From assembly GCA_036023115.1 (NCBI GenBank), contig JAYKKT010000059.1, positions 6,379,001-6,443,000 on the forward strand: a stretch of 64,000 nt of DNA, in the 5' to 3' direction. Source of the DNA: Brasenia schreberi (lineage: Eukaryota > Streptophyta > Magnoliopsida > Nymphaeales > Cabombaceae). Made by a program: the position numbers and the translations under genes. The notes beneath the pieces were generated by a model. That model had not been told where the DNA came from and made no database searches. It worked only from the letters and a program-made list of their open reading frames with translations. Positions within the stretch are counted from its first letter, which is position 1; every line of letters begins with the position of its first letter. Shown here piece after piece: positions 33,916 to 44,447 of the stretch.

Positions 33916-34850
33916 CTGTACCAATCGAGTCTCATCCAGCATTTTGGGAAATAGAGGATTTTGGTTCAATTCTTCAAAACTCTTAGCTTTTCAGAGGAAA
34001 ACCGGTGAGAAAATTTTTTCTCACAATCAATAGGATTTCTTTTTCCAAGTCTTTAACCAACTGAGTACTCAATAGGGAAGTGTGGAGACGGAGGAGATTT
34101 GACCGCTTCATTAGCGAACCGGATCTTTCAAAATCTGATATGCAGCGTCAAGAACCGTAAATCCTATGAAAAAGCGAAGAGGACAACCGAATCGCATAAG
34201 AATCGAAATGTTAAAAAATCCGGGTTCTAGACTCCGAGACCTAGAAGCTTCGTTCCAGCGAGTTGAAATCGTTGCCGGCAGGTATTCGTGTCCGACGAAA
34301 AACGATCCCTTCCTTCCTTCCCCTCGTCGTCTCTCTGCTGTCCGACAGCCGATTCCTGATTTTCGGCCATGCGCAGTCCGGCGCCATGGATTCCCCTCCC
34401 GGTTCTTCTCTTAGTCCTCGTCTCTCTCTTCGCCCTCTCCTCCCTAGGCCACCCAGTGTTCATCATCGTGCAGAACGATGAACCGAAGACCGAATTCGGG
34501 AATCCGAACGACGGTGAAATCTCCGATGATGACGAATCCGTCGGAGTAAACTCCTCATCCCACTCCGATTGGGACGACTTCGGCGACGCCGAGGTCTGGT
34601 GTTTGCTTCAGCCTCTATGATTTGAGCTAAGCTTAATCAAGTTGAGCTTGAACTGGTCGAGTATAAGTTGAGCAGAGCTCCGGCCTATGGATTGAAGCTT
34701 GATAGCGTTAGGCATGGGTTCCAGCCTAGCATTCTTTAAGTGAGTCGAGCTCAATTGGGCTCATAACCCGTACCTACCACTTTGGCTACCACATGGAGTA
34801 TGTCCTTAAATGGTGCTTTGTTCCAGAGAGATTTGTTATTACTTTACAAC

Positions 34851-35571
34851 AACAACAACAACAATCAAGCCTTTTCCTATACTAGATGGGGTCGCCTACA
34901 TAGACTCTCTGTTATCATAGAGTTCGATGGTAACTCAACATAAGCGGGATCATTCTTTATTGTTTTCTTCCAACACTTTTGTGGTCTTCCTCTTCCTCTT
35001 TTAATATTTTCATAATCTAGTTTCTTGTAAACTTCCTTTGGTCGTCTTTCTTTATGTCCAAACCATCTCAAATGATGTTCCCTCATTTCATCATCGATTT
35101 ATGTCACTCTCAATTTGTTTATAATAACTTCATTATGTATAGGTCTTTTCTTATATGTCACTCATCCATCTCATCATCTTAATTATGCAATAGACATAAA
35201 CATCTTTTGTACATGATAATTAACTCTCCAACACTTAAAACCATACAACATAGAGGGTCTAATTATTGCTATATGATATTTACCTTTCAACTTTAATAGT
35301 ATCTTTTTGTCATATAGAATACATGATGCACCTCCCCATTTTAATCAACTTACACTAATTCTATGTATAACATCTCTATCGATTTTTCATCACTCTAGGA
35401 AATTAACCATAAGTATTTAAAATTTTCCTTACGAGGGATGAAATACGTATCAATCTTAATTTCTGTCACCTGAAGTAACCAAATAATCAAACTTGAATTC
35501 CATATATTTTGCCTTTGTTCTACTAAGCCAAAAGCCTTTACTTTCTAATATTTTTTCCATATTTTCAATTT
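34851..35571 (-). mobile_element. 5'-truncated RTE LINE, antisense, 3' half only
   Basis: On the plus strand it opens with the reversed tail (ACAACAACAACAACAATCAA) and then the reverse complement of the RTE 3' end (TATACTAGATGGGGTCGCCT). It covers the C-terminal region as far as the part just after the RT catalytic site and stops exactly where the tail of the next copy begins. Confidence 0.9.
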
Positions 35572-36960
35572 CAACAACAACAACAACTAAGCCTTTTCTC
35601 ATACTAGATGAGGTCGGCTACATACATTCTTTGTTTTCACAAGGCCCTATCATGCTAGTAGTTAACTAAATATAAAATAGACCAGTCTTTATTGTTTCTT
35701 TCCAACACTTTTGTGGTCGTTATCTTCTTCTTTTAACATTTTCACAGTCTAGTTTTTTATATCTTCTTACGAGGGCGTCCTTGGGTCGTCTTTCTACATG
35801 TCCAAACCATCTTAAACAATATTCACTCATTTTATCATATATTGGTGCTACTCCCAATTTGTTTCTAATAACCTCATTATGTATACAGTCTTTCCTTGTA
35901 TGATCGCTCATCCATCTCAAACATCTTCATTTTTGCTACAGACATCTTTTACGCATGTTTATGATTAATTGTTCAACACTCATAACCATAAAACATAGTA
36001 GGTCTAATTGATGCTCAATGATATTTCCCTTTAAACTTCAATGGTATCTTCTTATCACATAGAATACATGATGCCCCTCTCCTATGCGTAGCATCTCTAT
36101 TAATTTTTCCATTTGCATATTTTCAATTTCCTATTAACTTTTTCCTTAAACTTATCCACTAATGCAACCTTATTTGCGAATAATAATACACCAAAGAAAT
36201 TCATCTTGAATGTTTTGTTAGCTCATCAATGACCAATATAAATAAGTATAATAAATATGGACTTAATGTTGATCATTGATTTTATCCAATATAACCTCAA
36301 AGAAATTTGTCATTCTTTCATAGATTCTAAGACATGTTTTTGTACTATCATACATGTTTCTTATAAGGTTGAAGTATGCTAATAGGATATTTTTTTCACA
36401 GTTCTCTAAAGAATATCTCTTAATACTATGATAATTTTTTTTTAGATCAATAACATAATGTGAAGGTTATTATTTACACTAAAATATTTTATAAGACGTC
36501 TCAATAGATAAGTAGCCTCAATAGTAGATCTTCTTGGCATGAATCCAAATTGGTTGTCAGTTGTACTTGATATTTGTCTCAACCTATGTTCAATAATTAT
36601 TTTCCATAATCTCAGACTCATCAACTTGATACTTTAATAATTTGTACAATTCTTAATGTCTCCCTTGTTCTTGTATATGGGTATAATTGTACTCGTCCTC
36701 CATTCCTCAAACATCTTTTGGTTTCTCCATATTTCATTAAATAATCTTGTAAGTCAAGTGATACATGTCTCTCCTAAGATTTTTCTAAAGATTTAACAAC
36801 CTTCATATGATTAAGAGCTCTTGACTTCATTCTTTTCAATACATCAGTAAAAATTGTGGTTTATATACTCTTTAGATTTGGTTAACTATCCTAAGTTAAT
36901 ATACTAGCACATGTATTTTCCTTAAAAAGCTTAAAAAATAATTTTCTATTTATTTTCTAA
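35572..36960 (-). mobile_element. RTE LINE, antisense, RT and C-terminal parts, head-to-tail with the previous copy
   Basis: It begins with its own reversed TTG tail (CAACAACAACAACAACTAAG), then the C-terminal region (HTRKDCIHNEVIRNKLGVAP, minus strand, about 35800-35910). An internal deletion lies near 36110, and the RT part (NQFGFMPRRSTIEATYLLRR, about 36510-36580) follows. The frame is broken throughout. Its 5' end is about 40 bp from the next exon of the HRD3 pseudogene. Confidence 0.9.
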
Positions 36961-39681
36961 TGTATTTGAAATAATCCACTCGGCAACTTCTCGTCTGCAG
37001 CCAACCATGGTCAACCAAAGGCGTTATATCAACTTGCTAAAATGTTTCAAAACGGAGTAGGTCTAAAGAAGGATTTGGCTATGGTATGTCTTTCTATTTT
37101 CTATTAATTTTTTCTGTGGAAATTGTTCCTCTTTCCTTGTTTGATCTTGAGCTGAATAATGATGGAAAATAATAGTTTTCTATCATCACCGTCAGCGCAT
37201 TTTTCTAGCTTCTTTTTTTATCTACCCATTTCCAATTGTCGCTTATTAGTAGTGTCTTCAACTTGTTATTCATTACCGTCATTATATATTCTGTTTAGTA
37301 GTTATTTGCCAGACAGGATATTGAATTGCATGCGTTGATTGTTAGTTCCACCTCACATAAGGCCTTGCTTTGCTTGGCAATATTACCATCTTTTACACCT
37401 TCTGTAGAGTTTCTTTTCTGGTTTATTGTGACACTGTGCTTCTTTCTTGTCGGATAAGTCTCTTGGCATAATTATTTATGCAGATTTGGGAGTTGACATA
37501 GAAACAGAATAGCCATTTTTTTCGTTCTTGATTTGCATGCTGGGTTGGCAGATCCCTACCCGATGTGCACCCTTGTATTAAACTCATGGCATAACACTTA
37601 ACAGCTAGCCCATAGCCAGACGAGCTATATGCCTCTATGCGCAACAACAAAGTACCAGTTGCTAATGATGTTGAAGGAAGTCACACTTCTTGCTGGACTT
37701 CTATGTGCAGCTGAACTGCTGCATTTCCACTTGACAGTCGTCCTTTAAATGACCAAGACTAATCACTGGAAGTTGACAAGAGGAGCAAAACTCACGGGAC
37801 ACCTTATTCAAATATGTAGAAATCATCATTGATGGGCCTTGTCATGTACTAACAATAGTTGATTGTGTGGGTATATCCAAAAGGAAATTTTATGCAGGAG
37901 GGGTCCCAAGCATTTGATTTTCAAGCATAAATTATTGTGATTGTATAATGAATGAAGTGAGATATATGTTATCGATACCATCAGTCGGGGGTAGTTCTAT
38001 CGAGTAACTGCTAGATGCTAGATGAAAACTTCCAAGAGATGCAGTTTACTCGATCCCTGCAATCCTCTGAAAAGATTTGAGGTGTGACTGACCAATGCCT
38101 TTTGTTGCCTTTTATCTGTATTTCATTTTAGGATGTGAAAATATATTCCGTAGTAATACTTGTTTAACAATAATACCCAGGCGCAACTTTATGTTTCACG
38201 TTCATTATAGTGCTTTTTGTTCGAGTATTTTTTGCCTTCAACAACAGTCTGTCCATTTATGAGTTCATCTTTGCAGGTCATAAGCCTTTATAAATTAGTT
38301 GCAGAAAGGGGACCTTGGGGTTCCCTATCACGATTGGCTCTCGAGTCATACATGAAGGGTGAAGTAGGGAAGGCATTGTTCATATACAAAGAATGGCGGA
38401 GATGGGATATGAGATTGCACAAAGCAGTGCCGCGTGGATTCTTGATCGATTTGGTGAGCGCAGTTTGTGCATGGGAGAATCTGGATTTTGCTCGAACACA
38501 GAGAGGCACCAACGAGCTCATCGTTTGTGGTGGCAAGCTTCTGAACAAGGGGATGAGCGTGCAGCGCTTCTGATTGGTGATGCATATTACTACGGACGGG
38601 TCTCTCTCTCTCCACAAATATATAGATGATATTTCTTTATATTTGTAGGGTATGGAGAGGGACTATGATCGTGCAGCAGAAGCTTATATGCATGGTGACA
38701 AAAAGCAGAATGCTCAAGCAATGTTCAACCTCGGATACATGCATGAGCATGGGGAAGGGCTTCCTTATGACCTCCACTTGGCTAAGCGATATTATGACCA
38801 AGCATTGTTGAATGACCCAGCAGCGAAGTTACCTGTCACACTTGCGCTCTTCAGTGTCTGGATAAGGATGAATCATGCAGATACCGTTCTGGTAACGTCA
38901 TGTTGATTTTTTCTAGCATAATTTTCTTTAGATAATTATGTCAGTTCAGTTCTTGCAATACCTGCCTATTCAGATTGACAAGTAACCGGAAGTGTTCTTG
39001 CATTTGAAAGGTAGCTTTTTGTGATCTCCGCTTGCCTTTCAAAAAAGAAAGAACTTACGGGATAGCTGATGTTGATGGATCACGACAATGAAGATGTTCT
39101 TGAAACTTCTTCTTTGATGCCTCATTGCCATCCAAGTGTCTTGACTGGCCGCCATGACATGCAGATCTAGAAATTCTTTTGGGCGGATAAACCACACCTA
39201 AAACGTGGGCTTTATATTATAGGTTATAAAAGTTTTGAGGGTGGGGCAAGTAAGCCACAGTTATACCATGGGCTGTCAAAGGCTAAAGCACATGTTTTCA
39301 ACTGTGGTTGTAAGACTTCTTTAGCTTTCCAAATTTTGGGAAAGCGGAAGGCCCCCATGGATTCAACTATCGGTTGCTACATTAGAGATTCAGCTATAGT
39401 TTCTCATTGATCCTGTTGCTTCATTGCAGGTTGATTTCCTAGATTCACTGCCCAAAGTCTGCCCTAAAATTGGAGCTTGGATTCAAAGCAATATCATGGA
39501 TGAGGGCAATGCTACTATTCTCACCCTCTTCATCTGCCTTCTCACCGTCTTTATCTCCGTGAACGGCAACTGCGGCAGGCAGTAGCTACTGCTGAACAGG
39601 AAAATGTGGCCAACTGAATTTTTAGAAAGTTTTACACGGGTGCTCTTATACCTAAAGCAGAATTACACTAACTTTTCTGGT

Positions 39682-39829
39682 GTATAAAACGGTCTTCTCC
39701 ATATATCATCAACAGCGCCATCAACTCTTGAAGCCAGATTGAAACCACTGTATTTTATAAAACGGTCTTCTCCATATATCATCAACAGTGCCATCAACTC
39801 TTGAAGCCAGATTGAAACCACTGTATTTT
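39682..39829. repeat. 73 bp tandem duplication after the HRD3 pseudogene
   Basis: ATAAAACGGTCTTCTCCATA starts at 39684 and 39757. The two copies differ at one base (AACAGCGCC against AACAGTGCC). Confidence 0.95.
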
Positions 39830-39839
39830 ATCATCACAA

Positions 39840-41369
39840 GAGATTAGGGGATCTGACAAATTTGATTGAGGTGGAAATTATCCAAGTCCCCTATTTAGTG
39901 TAAATATAACGTTCAGACATTGTTATTGGGTACTTTTTCGGGAGACTAAAGCTGGAACTAAGAGCTAATTGATAACGTTTATACAAATCCTCGCCAATTT
40001 TGAAGACTTCTGGAAGTATATTATTTTGCTCTTTTAGCAGCATGTGCGTCTCATTTTGATATCATCGGATCAAGCCTATTGTTTTCTTAGAAAACCATAG
40101 TGGTGGTTAGAGATGATAGGAATCTTTAAACTTTTTCAATGTTTTGATCTTTGGGATGAATGATGGAGATTTGAATTATTTGGTATTATGTATTAAATGT
40201 AAATTATAAAATAAATATATCCTGTTTGGAAAAGATAACCTGAACTGTTGCCATCCCTATGCCCGCACCTAGAAATGGATAGATATCTGTGGAAAAGATT
40301 CATAACCTGATATTGTATCAGTCTAACAACGGAGCCAGGTCCCATGTTTGGTTTGTGGTCAGTGAACAAGTTCATCACGCTGCTTGGCTGGGCTAGCTTC
40401 TTTACGAACAACATGCACAGGTAGGACAACTCATAACAAGCTGAGTTCATCTTATTTGCTTCGGTTCTATCGACGCCCTGGATGCTCTATAAAAACTGGA
40501 ATGAAGCTAAAATTGGACCTGGCTTTAAACACAGGAAATTAGACATTACTTTATATTAGTTGTTTGGAAGGCTATGCGAGAAACAGGACCATGAAACCCA
40601 ACTTGCTAATGTTGCTAAATTCTCTGCAACTTTTTGGCACCCAACATGAATATGAATCCTTAGCGCCGAATTGGAGTTGGACTCAGATCCAGATTATAAT
40701 TTTTATCAGGTTTCAGGTTATGTAAAAAATCAAATCCACTTCTGAATCCAAGTTTGATTATGCATTATGGAACTGATAGATCCAACAATGTGAAGATCCA
40801 ATCTGAATTCTACCGATTGCCATCCTTACTTCCACCCTGATTCTTGCTCCCAGGCAAGAAATAAAAGCATATGTCGGTCTACAAACCAAGTCTGGATCGT
40901 GCAACGTGGGAAGTGGACTCCACATCTATGGAGTCTTCCTATTCCGAGTTTAGGAGCTGGTTAATTAACAGAGTCGATTATGGTTCGGCTCGTCCATTGG
41001 CTCATTCTTGATCAGTTCCTTAAACCATATTCATGATCAGCTCGGGTTCAGCTTGTGAAAGCTTGCTGAATGGCATTTTCATAAAACTGTTACTTGAACA
41101 ATAGTCACAAGGTAATTGTAATAGTATATTGAAGGCAAATGAAAGCATTTTCTTTTTTAACTTTTCTTGAAAGGAAGACTTCAAGTAAATGATGGGCCAT
41201 ACTATTTAGGGTACCTAAGGAAATCTCCCTCTTAATGAAGGTTCAACTTAAAAGGATGGCAAGCTGTGGGTGTAACGGCTAACTTACTCAGCCGTGCAGT
41301 ACAAAAGAAAATAGCTCACCTGGCTCGACGTCGGCTCATGAGTTTAATACCCGGGGGCATCCACGTAGT
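39840..41369. other. Intergenic, no gene seen
   Basis: No coding signature was found. Around 41310-41350 TAGCTCACCTGGCTCGACGT followed by TGAGTTTAATACCCGGGGG resembles a tRNA-derived A/B box pair and abuts the repeat that follows. Confidence 0.4.
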
Positions 41370-41655
41370 TTTGGCCCCGGTTTCAAACCAATCATACAGT
41401 TTCAACCAGAACCGAAATGGATCAGGAAACGGTTGAAACCAAAATTGAGCCTAAAGCCGGAATTACCCAATTTGATTCCGGTTTCACTTTTCCTGAAACC
41501 GGAACCACAGTTTCAATATTTTTAATAATTTTTTCTTTAACGTTTGAAATTTTAAATGATTTTTATCAGTTCTAAAGGTAAACCGAAATTGTCGAACCGA
41601 AAGTTACGGTTCCAGGTTTCCGGAGCGATTTACCTGAAACCGATCATGTCTACTT
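41370..41655. repeat. Dispersed ACCGGTTC-rich repeat, copy 4
   Basis: It starts near GCCCCGGTTTCAAACCAATC, contains GATTCCGGTTTCACTTTTCC and GGAACCACAGTTTC, and ends CCTGAAACCGATCATGTCTA. The last bases mirror the AGACATGG start of other copies. Confidence 0.7.
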
Positions 41656-42047
41656 CGGCCTACCCATTTTTGAGATAAAGAAGAACAAACCGAGCAGCCC
41701 TACAAGTCCAACCCACCGGCAACCCGAACACCTTACTCATGCCAATCACAGCGAAACGAAGGGGGACGAAGCAGAGAGAAAGGGAGCGAGAGAAAGATCG
41801 CACCTTTGAAGGAGCGAGCGGGTGAACCCGCGCCACCATCTCCAAACCATGCCTTTGTTATGCTGTGATCATTCTCGGCAACCTAGCACAGGTAATAGCT
41901 AGACTGACGTTACCCGTGTTTTCAATTAAAGTCGAGATTGCCATTAAAAAAAAATCTTAACAGTCGTATCGTCCGGAAATCACTGTAGCAATCCGGATAC
42001 AAAAGCTCCTAACAAGAAAAACTCATGAGAAAAAATAGGAAAAAAAG

Positions 42048-42218
42048 AGGAGCTCGCACTGCTCTATAAATAAAGAGAAATGGTAGGAACGGAACTATAG
42101 CTCCACTTTCAAGTTGAAGATCATGAGTTACAAAGATTCTGAAATATATAGAGACCGAAAAACACATAAATACTTTTTTCTGGGAAAAATCCGTTGTGAA
42201 GAAACCTCAAACAAAGTG

Positions 42219-42300
<82 letters not shown>

Positions 42301-42373
42301 TAACAAAAAAAAAAAAAAAAAAAAAAAAAAAAAGCCGGAAAACAGGAGGAGCTCGCACTCCCCTATGCATAAA
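42048..42373. repeat. 27 bp direct repeat enclosing an A39/T24/A19 homopolymer block
   Basis: AGGAGCTCGCACTGCTCTAT plus AAATAAA at 42048-42074 matches AGGAGCTCGCACTCCCCTAT plus GCATAAA at 42347-42373 (four differences). Between them lies an A run (42219-42257), a T run (42258-42281), an A run (42282-42300), TAAC and another A run (42305-42333). ORFs read through this block are poly-Lys or poly-Phe artefacts. Confidence 0.85.
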
Positions 42374-42453
42374 AACACGTATCCATACTTTTTCCCGAGA
42401 CAATTGTCGTCATCCATCGTGAGCCAAGTTCAGCTCCCCCTTCCTCTAGTACG

Positions 42454-42801
42454 GTGCTACCTCCGGCAGCGGTGACTCCCCTTCCGGTTATTGGTGGTAA
42501 TTCTCAGCAGGGAGGAGGTGGAAGAATCGAGTTGGACGAGGCGGTTGGCCGGGTTACGGCGGAAACTGTGATTGGCTTGCTTGAGGAGTCGATCAAGGAC
42601 GCGCGGATCGTTCTGATTGGTCGCGTTGATGACACCGGAGAGAAAAACGTGTCCCGTCGGGGCCGGAAACGAAATCTGAAAATGGAGTGGGGAAAGCAGC
42701 AGATGGCCGAATTCGACGCTCTCTCTCAGCGGTTGAGGCTCGTCGTCGAGACTGCCGTCTCAAATCTGAGGAATTCCAGGGGTCTTGCGGGCCATGGATG
42801 A
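42454..42801 (+). CDS. Hypothetical protein, 115 aa
   Basis: I do not recognise this protein. It is an open frame with codon-like composition more GC-rich than its surroundings. It starts MLPPAAVTPLPVIGGN, then has a Gly-rich spacer, an amphipathic acidic segment (ELDEAVGRVTAETVIGLLEE), a basic patch (RRGRKRNLKMEWGKQQ) and a helical C-terminal part (LSQRLRLVVETAVSNLRNS). There is no signal peptide or membrane segment. Homologous reading may begin upstream, since the frame is open before the Met. It may be a first exon or a decayed fragment, because the next 1.6 kb offers no clear continuation. A possible TATA-like site, CTATGCATAAAAA, lies at 42362-42374. Confidence 0.4.
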   Translation: MLPPAAVTPLPVIGGNSQQGGGGRIELDEAVGRVTAETVIGLLEESIKDARIVLIGRVDDTGEKNVSRRGRKRNLKMEWGKQQMAEFDALSQRLRLVVETAVSNLRNSRGLAGHG

Positions 42802-44430
42802 GAGTCCGAAAGCGCCTGATATGGAGAATGTAGGTTTAGTTTCTCTTTTTTCGTCTTTCTTTCTCTCTTGTCTTCCATTGTTCTGCTCCTTGCTCTCCTT
42901 GGAAATAACTTGTAACAGGATTTGCCATTGGTTTTATTGGATGGTTCATATATTTTGGTAATCTCTTTTCTTCTTTCTGATCTTTTAGCTCTACTACCAT
43001 TAGAATATATTTAGTTTCCTATATCTTTGTTCTGTGTGTGATCCGTATTGGTTTCCGAGTTTTGCTTGGATATTAGTTTATTCTGTGGGATGGTGCTTTC
43101 GAGATATGGTCTTATCAGGTGCTGTGTAGAGTGTTGGGAAATTTTGCCTTTTCGAGCTAAATGGTAATATGACACGACATCGAGCTCAAGAGCAACGTAG
43201 AATCCATGTAGCTGACCTCACTTAGTGCAGGTAATTGCTTGTCTTTGGTTTCTGTTTATATGTTGGAATCATGTGCAAAGCACGCATTCAACACGACTTT
43301 TCTATTCTTATGACGTTTAATCAGCTAGAACTCATAGATTTCTTGCCTTGTATGCTGATACTAGTGTAGCTGTTTGCATGACATTATAATGATCTTTAAC
43401 TGTAGATTGCCTATTGAGGCTTATGTGGAAGCACTACCATATTGTGCGCTTGCTTTTGAAGTGGTTAATGCCAAATGCTCAAGATGCGCTGAAATTCAAA
43501 AAATGTCTCCCTAATGGAACAGGTTCCAATGGATAGAAGAGGGACATAAAACTTTATTAGGCTGTTTGGGTGGCATAGATTCTAAATGGCGCTGGAAGGT
43601 TTCGAATCAAATCTTGCATGATTTTGGCAAAAGAAATATATTTTTATGCAGAGAGACAGAATCAGGATGGTTCTGTTTTTAGCATTAACTCTATCCACTT
43701 TAGAGGGTTTTGATTGGTCTTTATGAGGTGATAAGGTATCAAGTCGTTTGATGATCACTTTCCAAGCTCTAGTTACAAAGTGATCAGGTTTATCCATCAC
43801 AGGAAGTGTTGTTCGCGAAGATTAGTTGACAAGATCTGAAAAATAATGATGGAAAATTATCCATTGGACCTATGATCCAAGAGAAAAGCACTAGAAATTG
43901 TTCTACTTGATAATATGCATAAAATTTGCTAAGGCCATGAAGCTTGCATAAGATGTATGTTGTACTCGGGATAAATCTCTCCGATACATTATTGAAAAGC
44001 TTAGTTCCATCATACCAAAAGATTAGATAATAGATAGTTTACTGTTTTATATAAAAGACACTACATTTGAATATTAGTTGTGTGTTGTACTAAGGCTACT
44101 TTGTAACTTGTCAGTTGTGGATCTGTAAATTTTGTACTTTCATTAATGTTCCGATTCTTGTGTGTGTGTGTGTGCCACAGGGAGAGAGAGCATACACACA
44201 TATTGGTGTGATTGCGTGTTTGTGCACATGCTTGTTTGTGTCTAATATTGATGCATAAATTTGAATTTGTTTTTCCTATTTTTTTCAGCTTAACCAAATT
44301 TATTAATGATATGTTAATCTTTTGTCCTATGTATCCGACACTAAACAGTGACACTGACACCACATCGCTCACTCCAAATTGTCGATCAAACACACTCTAT
44401 CCAGTCAATGTGTTTGGGATTTTTTTTGTT
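42802..44430. other. Intergenic, with one vestigial RTE tail
   Basis: Around 43170-43235 the phrases AATATGACACGACATCGAGC and AGAATCCATGTAGCTGACCT match the last 80 bp of the RTE family, so this is a relic of an old insertion. No gene was recognised. Confidence 0.45.
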
Positions 44431-44447
44431 TGTCAAAAATTGAAACG
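44431..44447 (+). repeat. Left target-site duplication of an RTE LINE
   Basis: TGTCAAAAATTGAAACG is repeated perfectly at 47152-47168, immediately after the TTG tail. Confidence 0.92.

Larger units (their letters stand above)
34369..39617 (+). pseudogene. Truncated, frameshifted SEL1L/HRD3-type ERAD gene
   Basis: HRD3/SEL1L is the ER-membrane partner of the HRD1 ubiquitin ligase and receives misfolded glycoproteins. The first exon (34369 to about 34600) encodes a signal peptide (WIPLPVLLLVLVSLFALSS) and an acidic stretch ending SDWDDFGDAE. Later exons are 37001-37083 ([20 protein letters not shown]), 38277-38599 ([12 protein letters not shown] to GDAYYYGR), 38649-38891 ([16 protein letters not shown], a Sel1 repeat) and 39430 onward (GNATILTLFICLLTV, the membrane anchor). 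About 300 residues of Sel1 repeats between exon 1 and 37001 are absent, and two antisense RTE LINEs lie there. One base is missing near 38389, splitting KALFIYK from [11 protein letters not shown]. Another is missing near 39550, so the frame ends at 39585 instead of running on as LRERQ...AVATAEQ to 39617. The donor at 38600 is weak. Together this marks a pseudogene. Confidence 0.88.

Noticed and set aside
42114..42422. ORFs of about 100 codons on both strands with poly-Lys and poly-Phe
   Set aside because: They run through the A and T homopolymer block and have no other content.
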